A stretch of 60,515 nucleotides of DNA from the NCBI GenBank assembly GCA_021202555.1, contig JAJQCT010000001.1, forward strand, positions 1-60,515, written 5' to 3'. The position numbers were made by a program, and so were the translations under genes. The notes under the pieces are model-generated. The model was given only the letters and a program-made list of their open reading frames with translations. It did no database searches and was not told where the DNA came from. The stretch comes from Clostridiales bacterium. Lineage in GTDB: Bacteria; Bacillota; Clostridia; Oscillospirales; CAG-272. Positions 25,983-34,826 of this stretch are shown here, piece after piece. How positions within the stretch are numbered: position 1 is the first letter of the stretch; each line of letters begins with the position of its first letter.

Positions 25983-26942
25983 ATGGGATTTGACAGACCC
26001 TACGTGAATCTTGGTACAATAATCGATGAATTTTCGCTCGGAGTGTCGTATCTTCCCGACAACGGACGAAACATAAGCATAACAATAGGTGAGATAAACC
26101 GCCCGGGACTTGCTTTCGCGGGGTATTTTGAGCGCTTTGAGCCTGCGAGAATACAGCTTGTCGGTATCGTCGAGCAATCCTATATCCGCGATATGGATAC
26201 CGAGAAGCGCAAGACGGTTTTAATCGAGTATTTCTCGCGCCGTCCCGTCGCAGTAATTCTCACAAGTGGCAACGAGCCGCTTGACGATATGGTGGAGCTT
26301 GCGGAATATTACGAGGTTCCGCTTCTTAAAACGGAAAAAATGACAAGTGAGTTTATGTCCGCGCTCATCTCGTCGCTGAATCTTCATCTTGCGCCGAGAA
26401 TTACGATGCACGGTGTGCTTGTCGAGGTGTACGGCGAGGGAATACTGATACTCGGAGACAGCGGAATCGGCAAAAGCGAGGCTGCAATCGAGCTTATCAA
26501 GCGCGGTCACAGGCTTATCGCCGACGATGCGGTAATTATCAAGCGCGTGTCGGCTATATCGCTTGTCGGATCATCGCCCGAGCTGATACAGTATTACGTC
26601 GAGCTTCGCGGAATCGGAATTGTCGATGTGAGGCGCATTTTCGGTATGGGAGCCGTCAAGCAGTCGGAAAAGATAAACATGATAATCAAGCTCGAAACAT
26701 GGGTTGAGGGCAAGATGTACGATCGCTTCGGGCTTGAGACAGAGTTCACGGATATTCTCGGAATAAAAATACCTACGACGACAGTTCCCGTCAGGTCAGG
26801 GCGAAATCTCGCGGTCATAATCGAAATCGCCGCGATGAACAACCGCCAGAAGATGATGGGCTACAACACCGCCGAGGAATTCAACAAAAAGCTCATGGAG
26901 CTTTACGGACCCGATGTCGATATATCGGGCTTCGGCGAATAA
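25983..26942 (+). CDS. hprK: HPr kinase/phosphorylase
   Basis: 319 aa. It phosphorylates Ser46 of HPr and reverses this, controlling carbon catabolite repression. The N-terminal domain ends near HAPRI-type LHLAPRITMHGVLVEVYGEG. Walker A is GDSGIGKSEAAIELI (near 158-172), followed by HRLIADDAV with the catalytic acid, and the HprK signature ELRGIGIVDVRRIFG (near 205-219). ATG at 25983 is chosen because the family begins there and GAGAGGA precedes it. It is a single gene behind its own promoter. Confidence 0.95.
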   Translation: MGFDRPYVNLGTIIDEFSLGVSYLPDNGRNISITIGEINRPGLAFAGYFERFEPARIQLVGIVEQSYIRDMDTEKRKTVLIEYFSRRPVAVILTSGNEPLDDMVELAEYYEVPLLKTEKMTSEFMSALISSLNLHLAPRITMHGVLVEVYGEGILILGDSGIGKSEAAIELIKRGHRLIADDAVIIKRVSAISLVGSSPELIQYYVELRGIGIVDVRRIFGMGAVKQSEKINMIIKLETWVEGKMYDRFGLETEFTDILGIKIPTTTVPVRSGRNLAVIIEIAAMNNRQKMMGYNTAEEFNKKLMELYGPDVDISGFGE

Positions 26943-26975
26943 TTACGGATTTTATTTATTTATAAAATCAAATTT

Positions 26976-27070
26976 ACAGAGTAGGCACGCGCGCGTGAAG
27001 TGCCGCGGGGACGGGGAGTTGCCCTGCGGACGAAGCATACCTGCGCGGTGCGTGTGCCGCATCCCGCTGT
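26976..27070 (+). promoter_or_regulatory. Tetrahydrofolate (THF) riboswitch aptamer
   Basis: The conserved THF-I class blocks occur in order: AGAGTAG (26977 on), GCGCGTGAAGTG (26991 on), GGGGAGTTG, GACGAA, GCGGTG and GCATCCCGCT near 27059-27068, with ACAG/CTGT closing the outer stem. It precedes folT and folC, the expected target. Known biology: the aptamer binds reduced folates and lowers expression when folate is ample. Confidence 0.92.
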
Positions 27071-27122
27071 TGCAAGTTAAGAGGTATTGCCTCCGACTGC
27101 AATGACGATTTTGCATAGGAGG
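27070..27122 (+). promoter_or_regulatory. Expression platform of the THF riboswitch (translational type)
   Basis: There is no T run, so the control is probably at translation. CCTCC at 27090-27094 can pair with the GGAGG of the folT ribosome site (27118-27122), or with GAGG at 27081-27084 in a local hairpin; the two pairings exclude each other. A TTGCA/TGCAA pair flanks the local hairpin. The switching model is inference. Confidence 0.6.
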
Positions 27123-27130
27123 TAATCAAA

Positions 27131-27682
27131 ATGCAAAAAAAACCTTATTCGCGTGAGTACGCGGTTCACCGCCTCACAATTTTAGCCGTTCTCACCTCGA
27201 TTTCCGTCGTTCTCGGAATCGTGTGCAAGAATCTTTTCACGTTTCAGATTTACTATAGGTTCACACTTGAAAATCTCGGCGTGATATTTGCGGGAATCGT
27301 CTATGGACCTCTTGCGGGAGCTGCCGTGGGACTTCTTGAGGACGCGCTCTCGTGCTTTTTCTCGGGAGGCGCACTCAATCCGCTTATCTCCTTGGGCGCC
27401 GCCATGGTAGGCGCAACGGCAGGCATTGTATCGCGCTATATCATGCGGGAGCATGGCATAGTACAGTACGCGACCGCCGTGGCACTCTCTCATCTTGTAG
27501 GTCAGGTCATGATTAAATCTGCCGCGAAAATGTTTACCTTCGGTATGCCGTGGTACGGAATTTTTATCGGCGCCTTTATGTCGTGTCTTGCGGGAGTGGT
27601 TGAGTTTACGGCGATTAGGCTTTTAATGAGAAACGGTCAGATTGTAGGACTTTTGAAAAAATCGGGAGTTGATATGTCGTGA
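27131..27682 (+). CDS. folT: Folate ECF transporter S component FolT
   Basis: 183 aa integral membrane substrate-binding subunit that works with a shared EcfAAT energising module. About six membrane helices are visible, with the family features FTFQIYYRFTLENLGVIFAGIVYGPLAGAA (positions about 38-67; Arg/Glu near helix 2) and a second GAF-type stretch FIGAFMSCLAGVVEF near the end. AGGAGG at 27117-27122 sets the start. The THF riboswitch upstream and folC downstream confirm folate as the substrate. The ECF ATPases are not in the window. Confidence 0.92.
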   Translation: MQKKPYSREYAVHRLTILAVLTSISVVLGIVCKNLFTFQIYYRFTLENLGVIFAGIVYGPLAGAAVGLLEDALSCFFSGGALNPLISLGAAMVGATAGIVSRYIMREHGIVQYATAVALSHLVGQVMIKSAAKMFTFGMPWYGIFIGAFMSCLAGVVEFTAIRLLMRNGQIVGLLKKSGVDMS

Positions 27683-28968
27683 CATACGAAAACGCACTTG
27701 AATACATACACTCGATAAACTGGCGCGGAAGCCGCCCCGGGCTTTCGCGAATCCGCGAGCTTTGCCGCCGCCTTGATAATCCGCAGCAGGGACTTAAATT
27801 CATCCACGTTGCGGGGACGAACGGAAAAGGCTCGTTCTGCGCGATGCTTTCGTCTGTTTTAACGGCGTCGGGATATAAAACTGGGCTTTTCATCTCGCCG
27901 TATGTCACGGATTTTACGGAAAGAATGTCTGTTGACGGCACGCCCGTGTCTCATGATGAGCTTGCGGAAATAATCGAAAAAATCCGTCCCTTGGCGGACA
28001 GCATGGACGACCCACCGACGGAATTTGAGCTTATAACGGCTGCCGCGTTTGAATTTTTCGCAAAAAAGAAGTGCGATATAGTCGTGCTTGAGGTGGGACT
28101 TGGCGGCAGGCTCGATTCGACAAACATAATAAATCCTCCCGTGCTTTCTGTTATCACGGAAATTTCGCTCGACCACACGGCGATTCTCGGTAAAACCATT
28201 CCCGAAATAGCGCGCGAAAAGGCGGGAATAATAAAATATCCCTCGCCCGTGCTTTTCGCGGGGAGCGCTGCCGACGCGCTTGATGTGATTGAAAACGTGT
28301 CCTCGTCTCTCGGATGCGAGCTTTATATGCCCGATTATTCGGCGATTAAATTGAAGGAAACGTCGGTCACCGGCAGCGTCTTTGATTTCGGCGATTTACA
28401 CGACGTAAAAATCCCGCTCGCCGGGCTTTATCAGCCGCGAAACGCGGCAGCGGTGATTGAGGCGGCAAGAATACTCGCGTCGCATGGATTTGACATTACC
28501 GAGGGCGACATCAGGCGCGGGCTTTCCTCGACGGTTTGGCACGCGAGGTTTGAGCTTTTGTCGAGGGAGCCGACGGTGATATATGACGGCGGGCATAACC
28601 CGCAGGGCGTGACCACCGCTGTCGAGAGTTTATCCGCGCTCTTTCCGGATATTAAGGTTACGGCGCTTTCCGGCGTCATGTCCGACAAGGATTATAAAAC
28701 AACGGTCGATATTGCGTCGCCGAAAATCGCGCGCGTATTTACTGTAAAGCCGAACAATCCCCGCTCGCTTGGAGCGGATGCATACGCCGACGCCTTTGCC
28801 GGCGCGGGTGTCGATTCCGTGCCGTGTGACAGTATCGAGGCGGGCGTGGCGCTTGCCGTCGCCGACGCCGAAAAAAACAGCCGACCGCTTTATATTTTCG
28901 GCTCGCTTTATATGTACGCCGACGTGAGGCGCGCGCTTGAAAAAGCGCTTGCGGACGTCCGCTCGTAA
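27679..28968 (+). CDS. folC: Folylpolyglutamate synthase/dihydrofolate synthase
   Basis: 429 aa Mur-ligase-fold enzyme adding glutamates to folate, which traps it in the cell. The ATP loop is HVAGTNGKGSFCAMLSS (about 44-60), followed by LFISPYVTDFTERM, EVGLGGRLDSTN (near 137-148) with the Mg-binding acid, and YDGGHNPQG (near 303-311). Start is GTG at 27679 overlapping the folT stop (GTGA). Import plus retention under one riboswitch makes a folate-salvage unit. Confidence 0.94.
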   Translation: MTYENALEYIHSINWRGSRPGLSRIRELCRRLDNPQQGLKFIHVAGTNGKGSFCAMLSSVLTASGYKTGLFISPYVTDFTERMSVDGTPVSHDELAEIIEKIRPLADSMDDPPTEFELITAAAFEFFAKKKCDIVVLEVGLGGRLDSTNIINPPVLSVITEISLDHTAILGKTIPEIAREKAGIIKYPSPVLFAGSAADALDVIENVSSSLGCELYMPDYSAIKLKETSVTGSVFDFGDLHDVKIPLAGLYQPRNAAAVIEAARILASHGFDITEGDIRRGLSSTVWHARFELLSREPTVIYDGGHNPQGVTTAVESLSALFPDIKVTALSGVMSDKDYKTTVDIASPKIARVFTVKPNNPRSLGADAYADAFAGAGVDSVPCDSIEAGVALAVADAEKNSRPLYIFGSLYMYADVRRALEKALADVRS

Positions 28969-29036
28969 GCGCTTTCCGTTTATTTTAATTTTTGCCGCAC
29001 CGCGCAGTTTTATAATAGATTTTTGATAGAGATGAT

Positions 29037-29744
29037 ATGAGACGTTTTATTTATGCAGTACTTATATTGACACTTGCGATGTCGTCTGCTCTGTGCCTTC
29101 AGTCATGCTCGGGGATTGACGACGCCTACAGCAGCATTATGACGCTTCTCGGCTTTGACATGAACGATTATGAAAGCGAGACGATTCTTTCTGCTGTGAG
29201 CGAGGAGGACGAGGTATATTCGCAGATTGAAACTATAATTTCAATGCTCATATACGACAGCGTTTACATTGAGCCGTTTGAAAATCCGAGAGCCGCCGCG
29301 TCGGGAAACGGCGACGCGATTCTCAATTATATGCTTCTCACAAGCTATGCGTCCTACAGCGGAAATTCGGAGCTTCTTGCAGCTGCGGAGGAGGAATATC
29401 CGCAGTACAGCATAACGATTTTAATTCCCGCGTCGGATTATGAAAGCCGCGTTTACAGCAGCTTCGGCGGGGACATGAGCGTAAAGCATACGGGAACGGT
29501 GCATTTCATCTATCTTTCAAAGGTTGAGGCATACACGACGACGGGGCAGGCTGTCAGCCCGCCCGTCACAATAACAGTTACATCGGCAGTCGAAACGCAG
29601 AACACCTATCGCGTCGAATTTACATTGACGGAGGCGGGCGCCGCCGATGACGGGGGCGACCTTACCGCGTCGTATAAATCGCTTTACATGAAGCGCGAGG
29701 ACGGCACGATATACATGAAGTATCTGCGCGATATTGAGGATTAG
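29037..29744 (+). CDS. Predicted lipoprotein of unknown function
   Basis: 235 aa. The signal peptide ends in a lipobox-like LCLQSC (Cys about 23), so it is probably lipidated and held on the outer face of the membrane. The mature part is acidic and has a central domain (YSITILIPASDYESRVYSSF ... VTITVTSAVETQNTYRVEF) of beta character. I do not recognise a family. A TATAAT at 29011-29016 lies upstream without a clear -35. Its stop overlaps the stop of the converging spoIIR gene. Confidence 0.65.
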   Translation: MRRFIYAVLILTLAMSSALCLQSCSGIDDAYSSIMTLLGFDMNDYESETILSAVSEEDEVYSQIETIISMLIYDSVYIEPFENPRAAASGNGDAILNYMLLTSYASYSGNSELLAAAEEEYPQYSITILIPASDYESRVYSSFGGDMSVKHTGTVHFIYLSKVEAYTTTGQAVSPPVTITVTSAVETQNTYRVEFTLTEAGAADDGGDLTASYKSLYMKREDGTIYMKYLRDIED

Positions 29745-30442
29745 TTCCCGAACGCCGAGATAATGCTCTCGACAATTTCGATTATCCTGAATTTTACCGT
29801 ATAGGTTACCTCGTCATCGCTTTTTGTGATTATTCTGTATTCGGGCGGCGTGAAGCCTGCGGCGACGTATTCTTCCTCATCCGCCGCCTCATCCTCGCTT
29901 GATTCATCGGCAGATGAACCGTTTTCGTCTGAGCTTTCCGCGCATTCATCATCGCTTGCTGCTTCGAGCGCCAAGGAAGTGCAAAGACGCGGGAAAAGCA
30001 CGCACCACCAGTTCGCGCCCTTAGCGTCGCCTATCATGACGCGGAGCGACGTGTACGTTCCCGAGGGAAGTGTGACGGCACCGTAGGACTTTCTCGGGTA
30101 TTCCTCCTTTGAGAGTGTAACCGTTACATCATAATCCCCGCCATATTCGGTAACAGCGCTTTTGGCGACGGATTCGATTTCTGCGGTGGCATCTGAAATC
30201 AGCGCCTCCGCTTCTTCTTTGTTATCGGCGGCGCTGATTATGCCGTCAACATACGATAAAACCGCGTCGCGCACATAAAGCTTGAGCGACTGGTCGTATT
30301 CGCTGTCGGAATTGGCAAGAACGTGAAGTCTTATAACGTCGTCGTAAATCGCCATCTCCGAGCACGAGGGAATAAAGGCGGATATTGCGAAAAGGAGCAG
30401 CACGGCTGACGCGAAAACAAGCAGTTTTTTCAAAATTATCAT
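29741..30442 (-). CDS. spoIIR: Stage II sporulation protein R
   Basis: 233 aa secreted signalling protein. In spore-formers it is made in the forespore and triggers SpoIIGA to process pro-sigma-E in the mother cell. Family signatures: IRLHVLANSDSEYDQSLKL (about 37-55), YPRKSYGAVTLPSGTYTSLRV and NWWCVLFPRLC (near 145-155). An acidic Ser/Glu/Asp insert (about 165-195) separates the core from a C-terminal helix. A signal peptide opens it. The ATG lies directly on GGGAGAG; the TTG three codons later (30433), giving MKKLLVF, may be the real start. It is strong evidence that the organism can sporulate. Confidence 0.92.
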   Translation of the reverse strand: MIILKKLLVFASAVLLLFAISAFIPSCSEMAIYDDVIRLHVLANSDSEYDQSLKLYVRDAVLSYVDGIISAADNKEEAEALISDATAEIESVAKSAVTEYGGDYDVTVTLSKEEYPRKSYGAVTLPSGTYTSLRVMIGDAKGANWWCVLFPRLCTSLALEAASDDECAESSDENGSSADESSEDEAADEEEYVAAGFTPPEYRIITKSDDEVTYTVKFRIIEIVESIISAFGN

Positions 30443-30475
30443 CTCTCCCGAAATAAAGCTTTCATACTCCGATTA

Positions 30476-30503
30476 TTGACGGGGCGCGGGGCTTTTATAC
30501 AAT
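30476..30503 (+). promoter_or_regulatory. Sigma-A promoter of asnA
   Basis: TTGACG at 30476-30481 and TACAAT at 30498-30503 with a 16-nt spacer, 25 bases before the asnA ATG. Confidence 0.6.
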
Positions 30504-30527
30504 AATACCCGAAAGGAAATTCAGGTT

Positions 30528-31535
30528 ATGAAGGATATGTGCATTATTCCGAAGGATTATCGCTCTATTCTGACGATGCGTCAGACGCAGGTCGCGATAA
30601 AGAAAATCAAGGATTTTTTTGAGCGCGATCTTGCGATTCAGCTCAATTTAACGCGCGTTTCGGCGCCGCTTTTCGTAGAGAGTACAAGCGGTCTCAACGA
30701 CAATCTTAACGGAGTCGAGCGTCCCGTGGCGTTTGAAACGTCCGAGGGCGAGAAAATGGAGATTGTGCATTCGCTCGCAAAGTGGAAGCGAATGGCGCTC
30801 GCAGAATACGGCTTTGCGCCCGGTGAGGGGCTTTACGCCGACATGAACGCGATACGCCGCGACGAGGCGACTGACAATCTTCATTCAATCTTCGTCGATC
30901 AATGGGACTGGGAGCGCGTGATTCGCCGCGACGAGAGAAACGTAGAGACTCTCGAGCGCTTTGTGCGCAGGATTTACCGCGCGCTGCGACACACCGAAAA
31001 TTATATAATCGACGATTACGAATTTATAGGCAGACTCCTGCCTGAGGAAATCACATTCACGACAGCGCTCGAGCTTGAGGAAAAATACCCCGAGCTTTCG
31101 CCGCGCGAGCGCGAATACCGCGCCGTGAAGGAATACGGAGCCGTGTTCATAAGAGGAATAGGCGGAGCGCTTCGCTCCGGCGAGCCTCATGACGGACGCG
31201 CGCCCGACTATGACGACTGGAATCTCAACGGCGACATCATCGTTTATAACAAGACGCTCGACTGCGCGTTTGAGCTTTCCTCGATGGGAATCCGAGTTGA
31301 CAGGGAATCGCTCATCTCACAGCTTCGCACGGCGGGGTGCGAGGAACGTCTTAATCTGCCGTTCCATCGCGCGCTTATGGAAGGCGAGCTTCCGTATACG
31401 ATAGGCGGCGGCATCGGTCAGAGCCGTATGTGTATGTTTTTCCTGCGCAAAGCTCACATCGGAGAGGTACAGTCCTCGTACTGGAGCGACGATACGCGCC
31501 GCGAATGTGAGGCGCACGGAATAAAGCTGCTGTGA
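30528..31535 (+). CDS. asnA: Aspartate-ammonia ligase (asparagine synthetase A)
   Basis: 335 aa class II synthetase-like enzyme making asparagine from aspartate, ammonia and ATP. Features: [41 protein letters not shown] (about 43-66), [12 protein letters not shown] (near 80-91), [12 protein letters not shown], the [10 protein letters not shown] segment, LNGDIIVYN and the C-terminal [14 protein letters not shown] (near 293-306), the ATP-binding loop. AAAGGA precedes the ATG. It is a single gene with its own promoter. Confidence 0.95.
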   Translation: MKDMCIIPKDYRSILTMRQTQVAIKKIKDFFERDLAIQLNLTRVSAPLFVESTSGLNDNLNGVERPVAFETSEGEKMEIVHSLAKWKRMALAEYGFAPGEGLYADMNAIRRDEATDNLHSIFVDQWDWERVIRRDERNVETLERFVRRIYRALRHTENYIIDDYEFIGRLLPEEITFTTALELEEKYPELSPREREYRAVKEYGAVFIRGIGGALRSGEPHDGRAPDYDDWNLNGDIIVYNKTLDCAFELSSMGIRVDRESLISQLRTAGCEERLNLPFHRALMEGELPYTIGGGIGQSRMCMFFLRKAHIGEVQSSYWSDDTRRECEAHGIKLL

Positions 31536-31566
31536 CAAAAAAGCTGTCACTTCCGAATGAGCGCAA

Positions 31567-31599
31567 AAGGAGCGGCTTCATGATGTGAAGCCGCTCCTT
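31567..31599. terminator. Perfect 14-bp hairpin after asnA, possible terminator
   Basis: AAGGAGCGGCTTCA (31567-31580) and TGAAGCCGCTCCTT (31586-31599) with a 5-nt loop. A shorter GTGACA/TGTCAC hairpin sits at 31532-31550. No clear T run follows on the plus strand, so termination is likely but not certain. Confidence 0.55.
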
Positions 31600-31861
31600 G
31601 ATAAAATATGTTAAGTTCAGCCTGCTGAAAAAGGGAGAGGGGTTACTTTTTGTCATCATCCTTTTTGCTTTCAGCTTTATACAGCCGTCCGACGTATGGC
31701 AAACAGGGCGAATAAGATTAAAAGCCCTCGCTCTTTGCTTGACATTCGCGTGCGAATGTGTTATACTAATACGACCGAAAAACGGGCGCGGCGTCAAAGG
31801 CAAGCCGTCTTATGTTGTCTGCGTCTCTCATATAAAATAAAGCTTGCACGGAGGATGGAGA
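31600..31861 (+). other. Leader and promoter region of the second LCP gene, no gene seen
   Basis: The 326-bp gap after asnA holds the hairpins at 31532-31599, then AT-rich sequence, then the promoter at 31739-31767. An 80-codon open frame at 31598-31840 runs through the promoter and has no ribosome site, so I do not call it a gene. Confidence 0.5.
31739..31767 (+). promoter_or_regulatory. Sigma-A promoter with an 18-bp palindrome in the spacer
   Basis: TTGACA at 31739-31744, 17-nt spacer, TATACT at 31762-31767. The palindrome ACATTCGC-GT-GCGAATGT (31742-31759) overlaps the end of the -35 box and fills most of the spacer, the ideal place for a repressor site. Confidence 0.8.
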
Positions 31862-32965
31862 ATGCTTGACGCGGTACGAAATTTTGTCGTAGTGTTTGTC
31901 ATTGCTGCGGTAGTCTTCGGAATTGCCGCCGTTTATATAGTAGGACTTATTTCGGACAATCTCACAGCCATATCGGATGTCGAAACGGAAGATACCTCCT
32001 CGGACACGGAAGGAACGGATGAAACCGACCCGACATCGGATGTCGCGGAGGAACCAGTCGTTTATGATGATCTTGACGGAGAATCGTTCAACATTCTCCT
32101 TATCGGCACGGATTACCGTCCCGACGATTTCAACGATTATACGGACAATCTTTCAAGTCTGACTGTTTCCTCCTCGATAGGCTATCTGACAAAAGAGCTT
32201 CGCACAAAAAACGCGGACGTGATGATGCTTATCTGCGTCAATGAGGAGTCCCGCCGCGTAACATTCACCTGCATACCGTACAATACGCGCGTATCAGTGA
32301 ACGGAACTTATTATCTTCTCGGAACGCTTTATGACAAATACGGCGCTGAGACGATTGTCGATTACGTCAGCTATCTTACGTCCGTCGAAATCGATTACTA
32401 TATATGCGCAAATGTAACGGACGCAGGCTCGCTTCTTGATATAATCGACGGCGTTGAAATCACCATACCGCGAAATATTCTGAATCCGTACTATTCGTCC
32501 GACGCAGCGGAGGCAGCGGAGGACACCGACATTGAATACGACGAAACCGCCGCTGAGCGCAATCTTGTGACCTATATTGCGATAAGCGCGGGAGTGCAGA
32601 CGATAAATTCGTCGAATATATTCGCGCTGCTTCACTATGACACGGAATCCGGCTCGACAATCGACAGGGAAGCGGTGATTCTGAGCCTTGGCAAGGCAAT
32701 ACTTGAAAAAGCCGTTACAACATCATATATCACGCGCGCATCGGAGCTGTTTACGTCGGCGCTTTCATACGTCGAAACGAATATGACCGTCGGGGACGTT
32801 ACCTCGCAGCTCGGGCTTTTCCTCGCGTTTGACGAGTTTACGGTCATAACGCTTTCATATCCCGGGACGACGTCAACTCTTGCGGGCGAAAATTGCATTA
32901 TTCCCGATATTACGGCGGCATATGAAATGTTCCGCACCTACAACAATATAACGACTGCCGATTGA
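31862..32965 (+). CDS. LytR-CpsA-Psr (LCP) family protein, second copy
   Basis: 367 aa. A membrane segment (about 8-30) is followed by an acidic, Thr/Asp/Glu-rich linker (about 38-70). The LCP domain shows FNILLIGTDYRP (about 76-87), KNADVMMLICVNEESRRVTFTCIPYNTRV with the conserved Arg, YLLGTLYDKYG and the ANVTDAGSLLDIIDGVEITIP strand. The C-terminal Arg pair seen in the copy at 3231 is not clear here (LLHYDTESGSTIDREA), so activity may differ. GGAGGA six bases before sets ATG 31862. It is followed closely by glyQS, and its promoter carries a palindrome. Confidence 0.8.
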   Translation: MLDAVRNFVVVFVIAAVVFGIAAVYIVGLISDNLTAISDVETEDTSSDTEGTDETDPTSDVAEEPVVYDDLDGESFNILLIGTDYRPDDFNDYTDNLSSLTVSSSIGYLTKELRTKNADVMMLICVNEESRRVTFTCIPYNTRVSVNGTYYLLGTLYDKYGAETIVDYVSYLTSVEIDYYICANVTDAGSLLDIIDGVEITIPRNILNPYYSSDAAEAAEDTDIEYDETAAERNLVTYIAISAGVQTINSSNIFALLHYDTESGSTIDREAVILSLGKAILEKAVTTSYITRASELFTSALSYVETNMTVGDVTSQLGLFLAFDEFTVITLSYPGTTSTLAGENCIIPDITAAYEMFRTYNNITTAD

Positions 32966-32983
32966 ACGGCAAACGGAGGTTTT

Positions 32984-34387
32984 ATGAAAAACACTGAAAA
33001 AACGATGGACAAGCTCGTTGCGCTCTGCAAAAATCGCGGATTTATATTCGCCGGCTCCGAAATTTACGGCGGACTTGCGAACACGTGGGACTTCGGACCG
33101 CTCGGCGCAGAGCTGAAAAATAACGTCAAGAACGCATGGTGGCGCAAATTCGTGCGCGAAAATCCGTATAACGTAGGACTTGACTCGGCTATACTCATGA
33201 ATCCACAGACATGGGCGGCGACGGGACATCTTTCGGGCTTTTCCGATCCGCTTATGGACTGCCGCGAATGTCACGAGAGATTCCGCGCAGACAAGCTCAT
33301 TGAGGACTGGGGCGCGGAGAGCGGATATGTGCTTGAAAAGACGATAGATGCGTTCACTCAGGCGGAGCTGAAAGCGTTCGTCGAGGAGCATAACATACCG
33401 TGTCCCGCCTGCGGTAAGCACAATTTTACCGACATAAGACAGTTTAATCTGATGTTCAAGACGTTTCAGGGAGTCACTGAAGACGCGAAAAATACCGTTT
33501 ATCTGCGACCTGAAACTGCGCAGGGAATCTTCACAAATTTCACGAACGTGCAGCGCACGACGAGAAAAAAGCTTCCGTTCGGAATCGGACAGATAGGGAA
33601 GTCCTTCAGAAATGAAATCACTCCCGGAAACTTCATTTTCCGTGTGCGCGAATTTGAGCAGATGGAGCTTGAATTTTTCTGCAAGCCGGGAACCGACCTT
33701 GAATGGTTTGACTATTGGCGCAGCTTCTGTCATGATTTCCTGCTTTCAATCGGACTGAAGGATGAAAATCTCCGTCTGCGCGACCATTCGCCTGAGGAGC
33801 TTGCGTTTTATTCAAACGCGACGACGGATTTTGAGTTCATGTTCCCGTTCGGATGGGGCGAGCTGTGGGGAGTTGCCGACAGGACTGACTATGACCTTAC
33901 GCGCCACATGGAATCGTCGGGCAAGGATCTGACATACTACGACGCGGAAACGGGAGAGCATTACGTCCCCTACGTAATCGAGCCGTCGCTCGGTGTTGAG
34001 CGCACGGTGCTTGCGCTTCTGACGGATGCGTATGATGAGGAAATCGTTGACAAGGAAAAGAACGACACGCGCGTCGTGCTTCATTTCCATCCCGCGATAG
34101 CGCCGTTCAAAGCGGCAGTGCTTCCGCTTTCAAAGAAGCTGACGCAGCAGGCATCGGAGCTTTACACGTCTCTTTCAAAGCGCTTCTCCGTTGATTTTGA
34201 CGATACAGGGTCAATAGGCAAGCGCTATCGCCGTGAGGACGAAATCGGAACGCCGTTCTGCGTCACATACGATTTCGATTCTGAAAACGACGGCTGCGTG
34301 ACGGTGCGCGACCGCGACACGATGCAGCAGGTGAGAATCAAAATCGACGAGGTGCCCGCCTACATTGAAGAAAAGCTTGTATTCTAA
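32984..34387 (+). CDS. glyQS: Glycyl-tRNA synthetase, single-chain dimeric type
   Basis: 467 aa class II synthetase of the eukaryote-like dimeric family. Motif 1 lies in [12 protein letters not shown]; a zinc-site-like pair CRECHERF (about 88-95) and CPACGKHNF (near 139-147) is present; motif 2 is [16 protein letters not shown] (near 200-215, with [14 protein letters not shown] after it) and motif 3 [17 protein letters not shown] (near 326-342). The C-terminal anticodon domain starts [18 protein letters not shown]. No T-box leader fits the 18-bp gap to the LCP gene, so it is probably read from that promoter. Confidence 0.96.
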   Translation: MKNTEKTMDKLVALCKNRGFIFAGSEIYGGLANTWDFGPLGAELKNNVKNAWWRKFVRENPYNVGLDSAILMNPQTWAATGHLSGFSDPLMDCRECHERFRADKLIEDWGAESGYVLEKTIDAFTQAELKAFVEEHNIPCPACGKHNFTDIRQFNLMFKTFQGVTEDAKNTVYLRPETAQGIFTNFTNVQRTTRKKLPFGIGQIGKSFRNEITPGNFIFRVREFEQMELEFFCKPGTDLEWFDYWRSFCHDFLLSIGLKDENLRLRDHSPEELAFYSNATTDFEFMFPFGWGELWGVADRTDYDLTRHMESSGKDLTYYDAETGEHYVPYVIEPSLGVERTVLALLTDAYDEEIVDKEKNDTRVVLHFHPAIAPFKAAVLPLSKKLTQQASELYTSLSKRFSVDFDDTGSIGKRYRREDEIGTPFCVTYDFDSENDGCVTVRDRDTMQQVRIKIDEVPAYIEEKLVF

Positions 34388-34398
34388 AAATAGCAGAA

Positions 34399-34432
34399 AA
34401 AAACATTCGGATGTCTCATCCGAATGTTTTTT
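34399..34432. terminator. Bidirectional terminator between glyQS and the AbrB-type gene
   Basis: AACATTCGGATG (34402-34413) pairs with CATCCGAATGTT, loop TCT, flanked by A runs on the left and T runs on the right, so both converging transcripts end with U tracts. Confidence 0.9.
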
Positions 34433-34450
34433 AAGTACGCTTTTTTAAGC

Positions 34451-34702
34451 TCACTCGGCAAATTCCTTGCCGATTTTTTCGCAGCACGACTTGCAGATAT
34501 ACTTGCCGCCGTACTCTCCCACATCATTTGTGCCTCCGCAGAACATACAAACCGGAGTCCACTTCTTGAGAATAATCATTTCTCCCTCAGTATAAAGCTC
34601 CACGGGATCCTTTGTTTTAATATCAAGCATCTTGCGCGTCTCAACGGGCAAAACGATTCTTCCAAGCTCGTCCAGCTTTCTCACAATTCCTGTTGCTTTC
34701 AT
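34451..34702 (-). CDS. AbrB/SpoVT-type transition-state regulator with a zinc-knuckle tail
   Basis: 83 aa. The N-terminal SpoVT-AbrB swapped-hairpin DNA-binding domain is MKATGIVRKLDELGRIVLPVETRKMLDI (with DPVELY and MIILKKW after it). The C-terminal part carries CMFCG (about 51-55) and CKSCC (about 70-74), a likely zinc knuckle found in a clostridial subset of the family. Such regulators adjust gene expression in the shift to stationary phase and sporulation. ATG 34702 is chosen over the longer frame because the domain begins there and GGGAGG precedes it. Confidence 0.88.
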   Translation of the reverse strand: MKATGIVRKLDELGRIVLPVETRKMLDIKTKDPVELYTEGEMIILKKWTPVCMFCGGTNDVGEYGGKYICKSCCEKIGKEFAE

Positions 34703-34762
34703 CCTTGATTCCTCCCTTTGGAAAATATAAATTGATTCGAGCATAACTTTGCCAACGCATTT

Positions 34763-34791
34763 ATTCTATCACATAAAAGTATATTTGTCAA
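34763..34791 (-). promoter_or_regulatory. Sigma-A promoter of the AbrB-type gene
   Basis: On the minus strand TTGACA (34791-34786), 17-nt spacer, TAGAAT (34768-34763), about 60 bases before the start codon. Confidence 0.8.
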
Positions 34792-34826
34792 CTTGTTATG
34801 ACGAATTTCATGTTTTTTGGCGCTTT

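Noticed and set aside
26948-26969. Terminator after hprK
   Set aside because: GATTTTA/TAAAATC can pair, but the stem has almost no GC and no T run follows, so it would be too weak.
31598-31840. 80-codon open frame after asnA
   Set aside because: It covers the promoter of the LCP gene, has no ribosome site and reads as random hydrophobic sequence.
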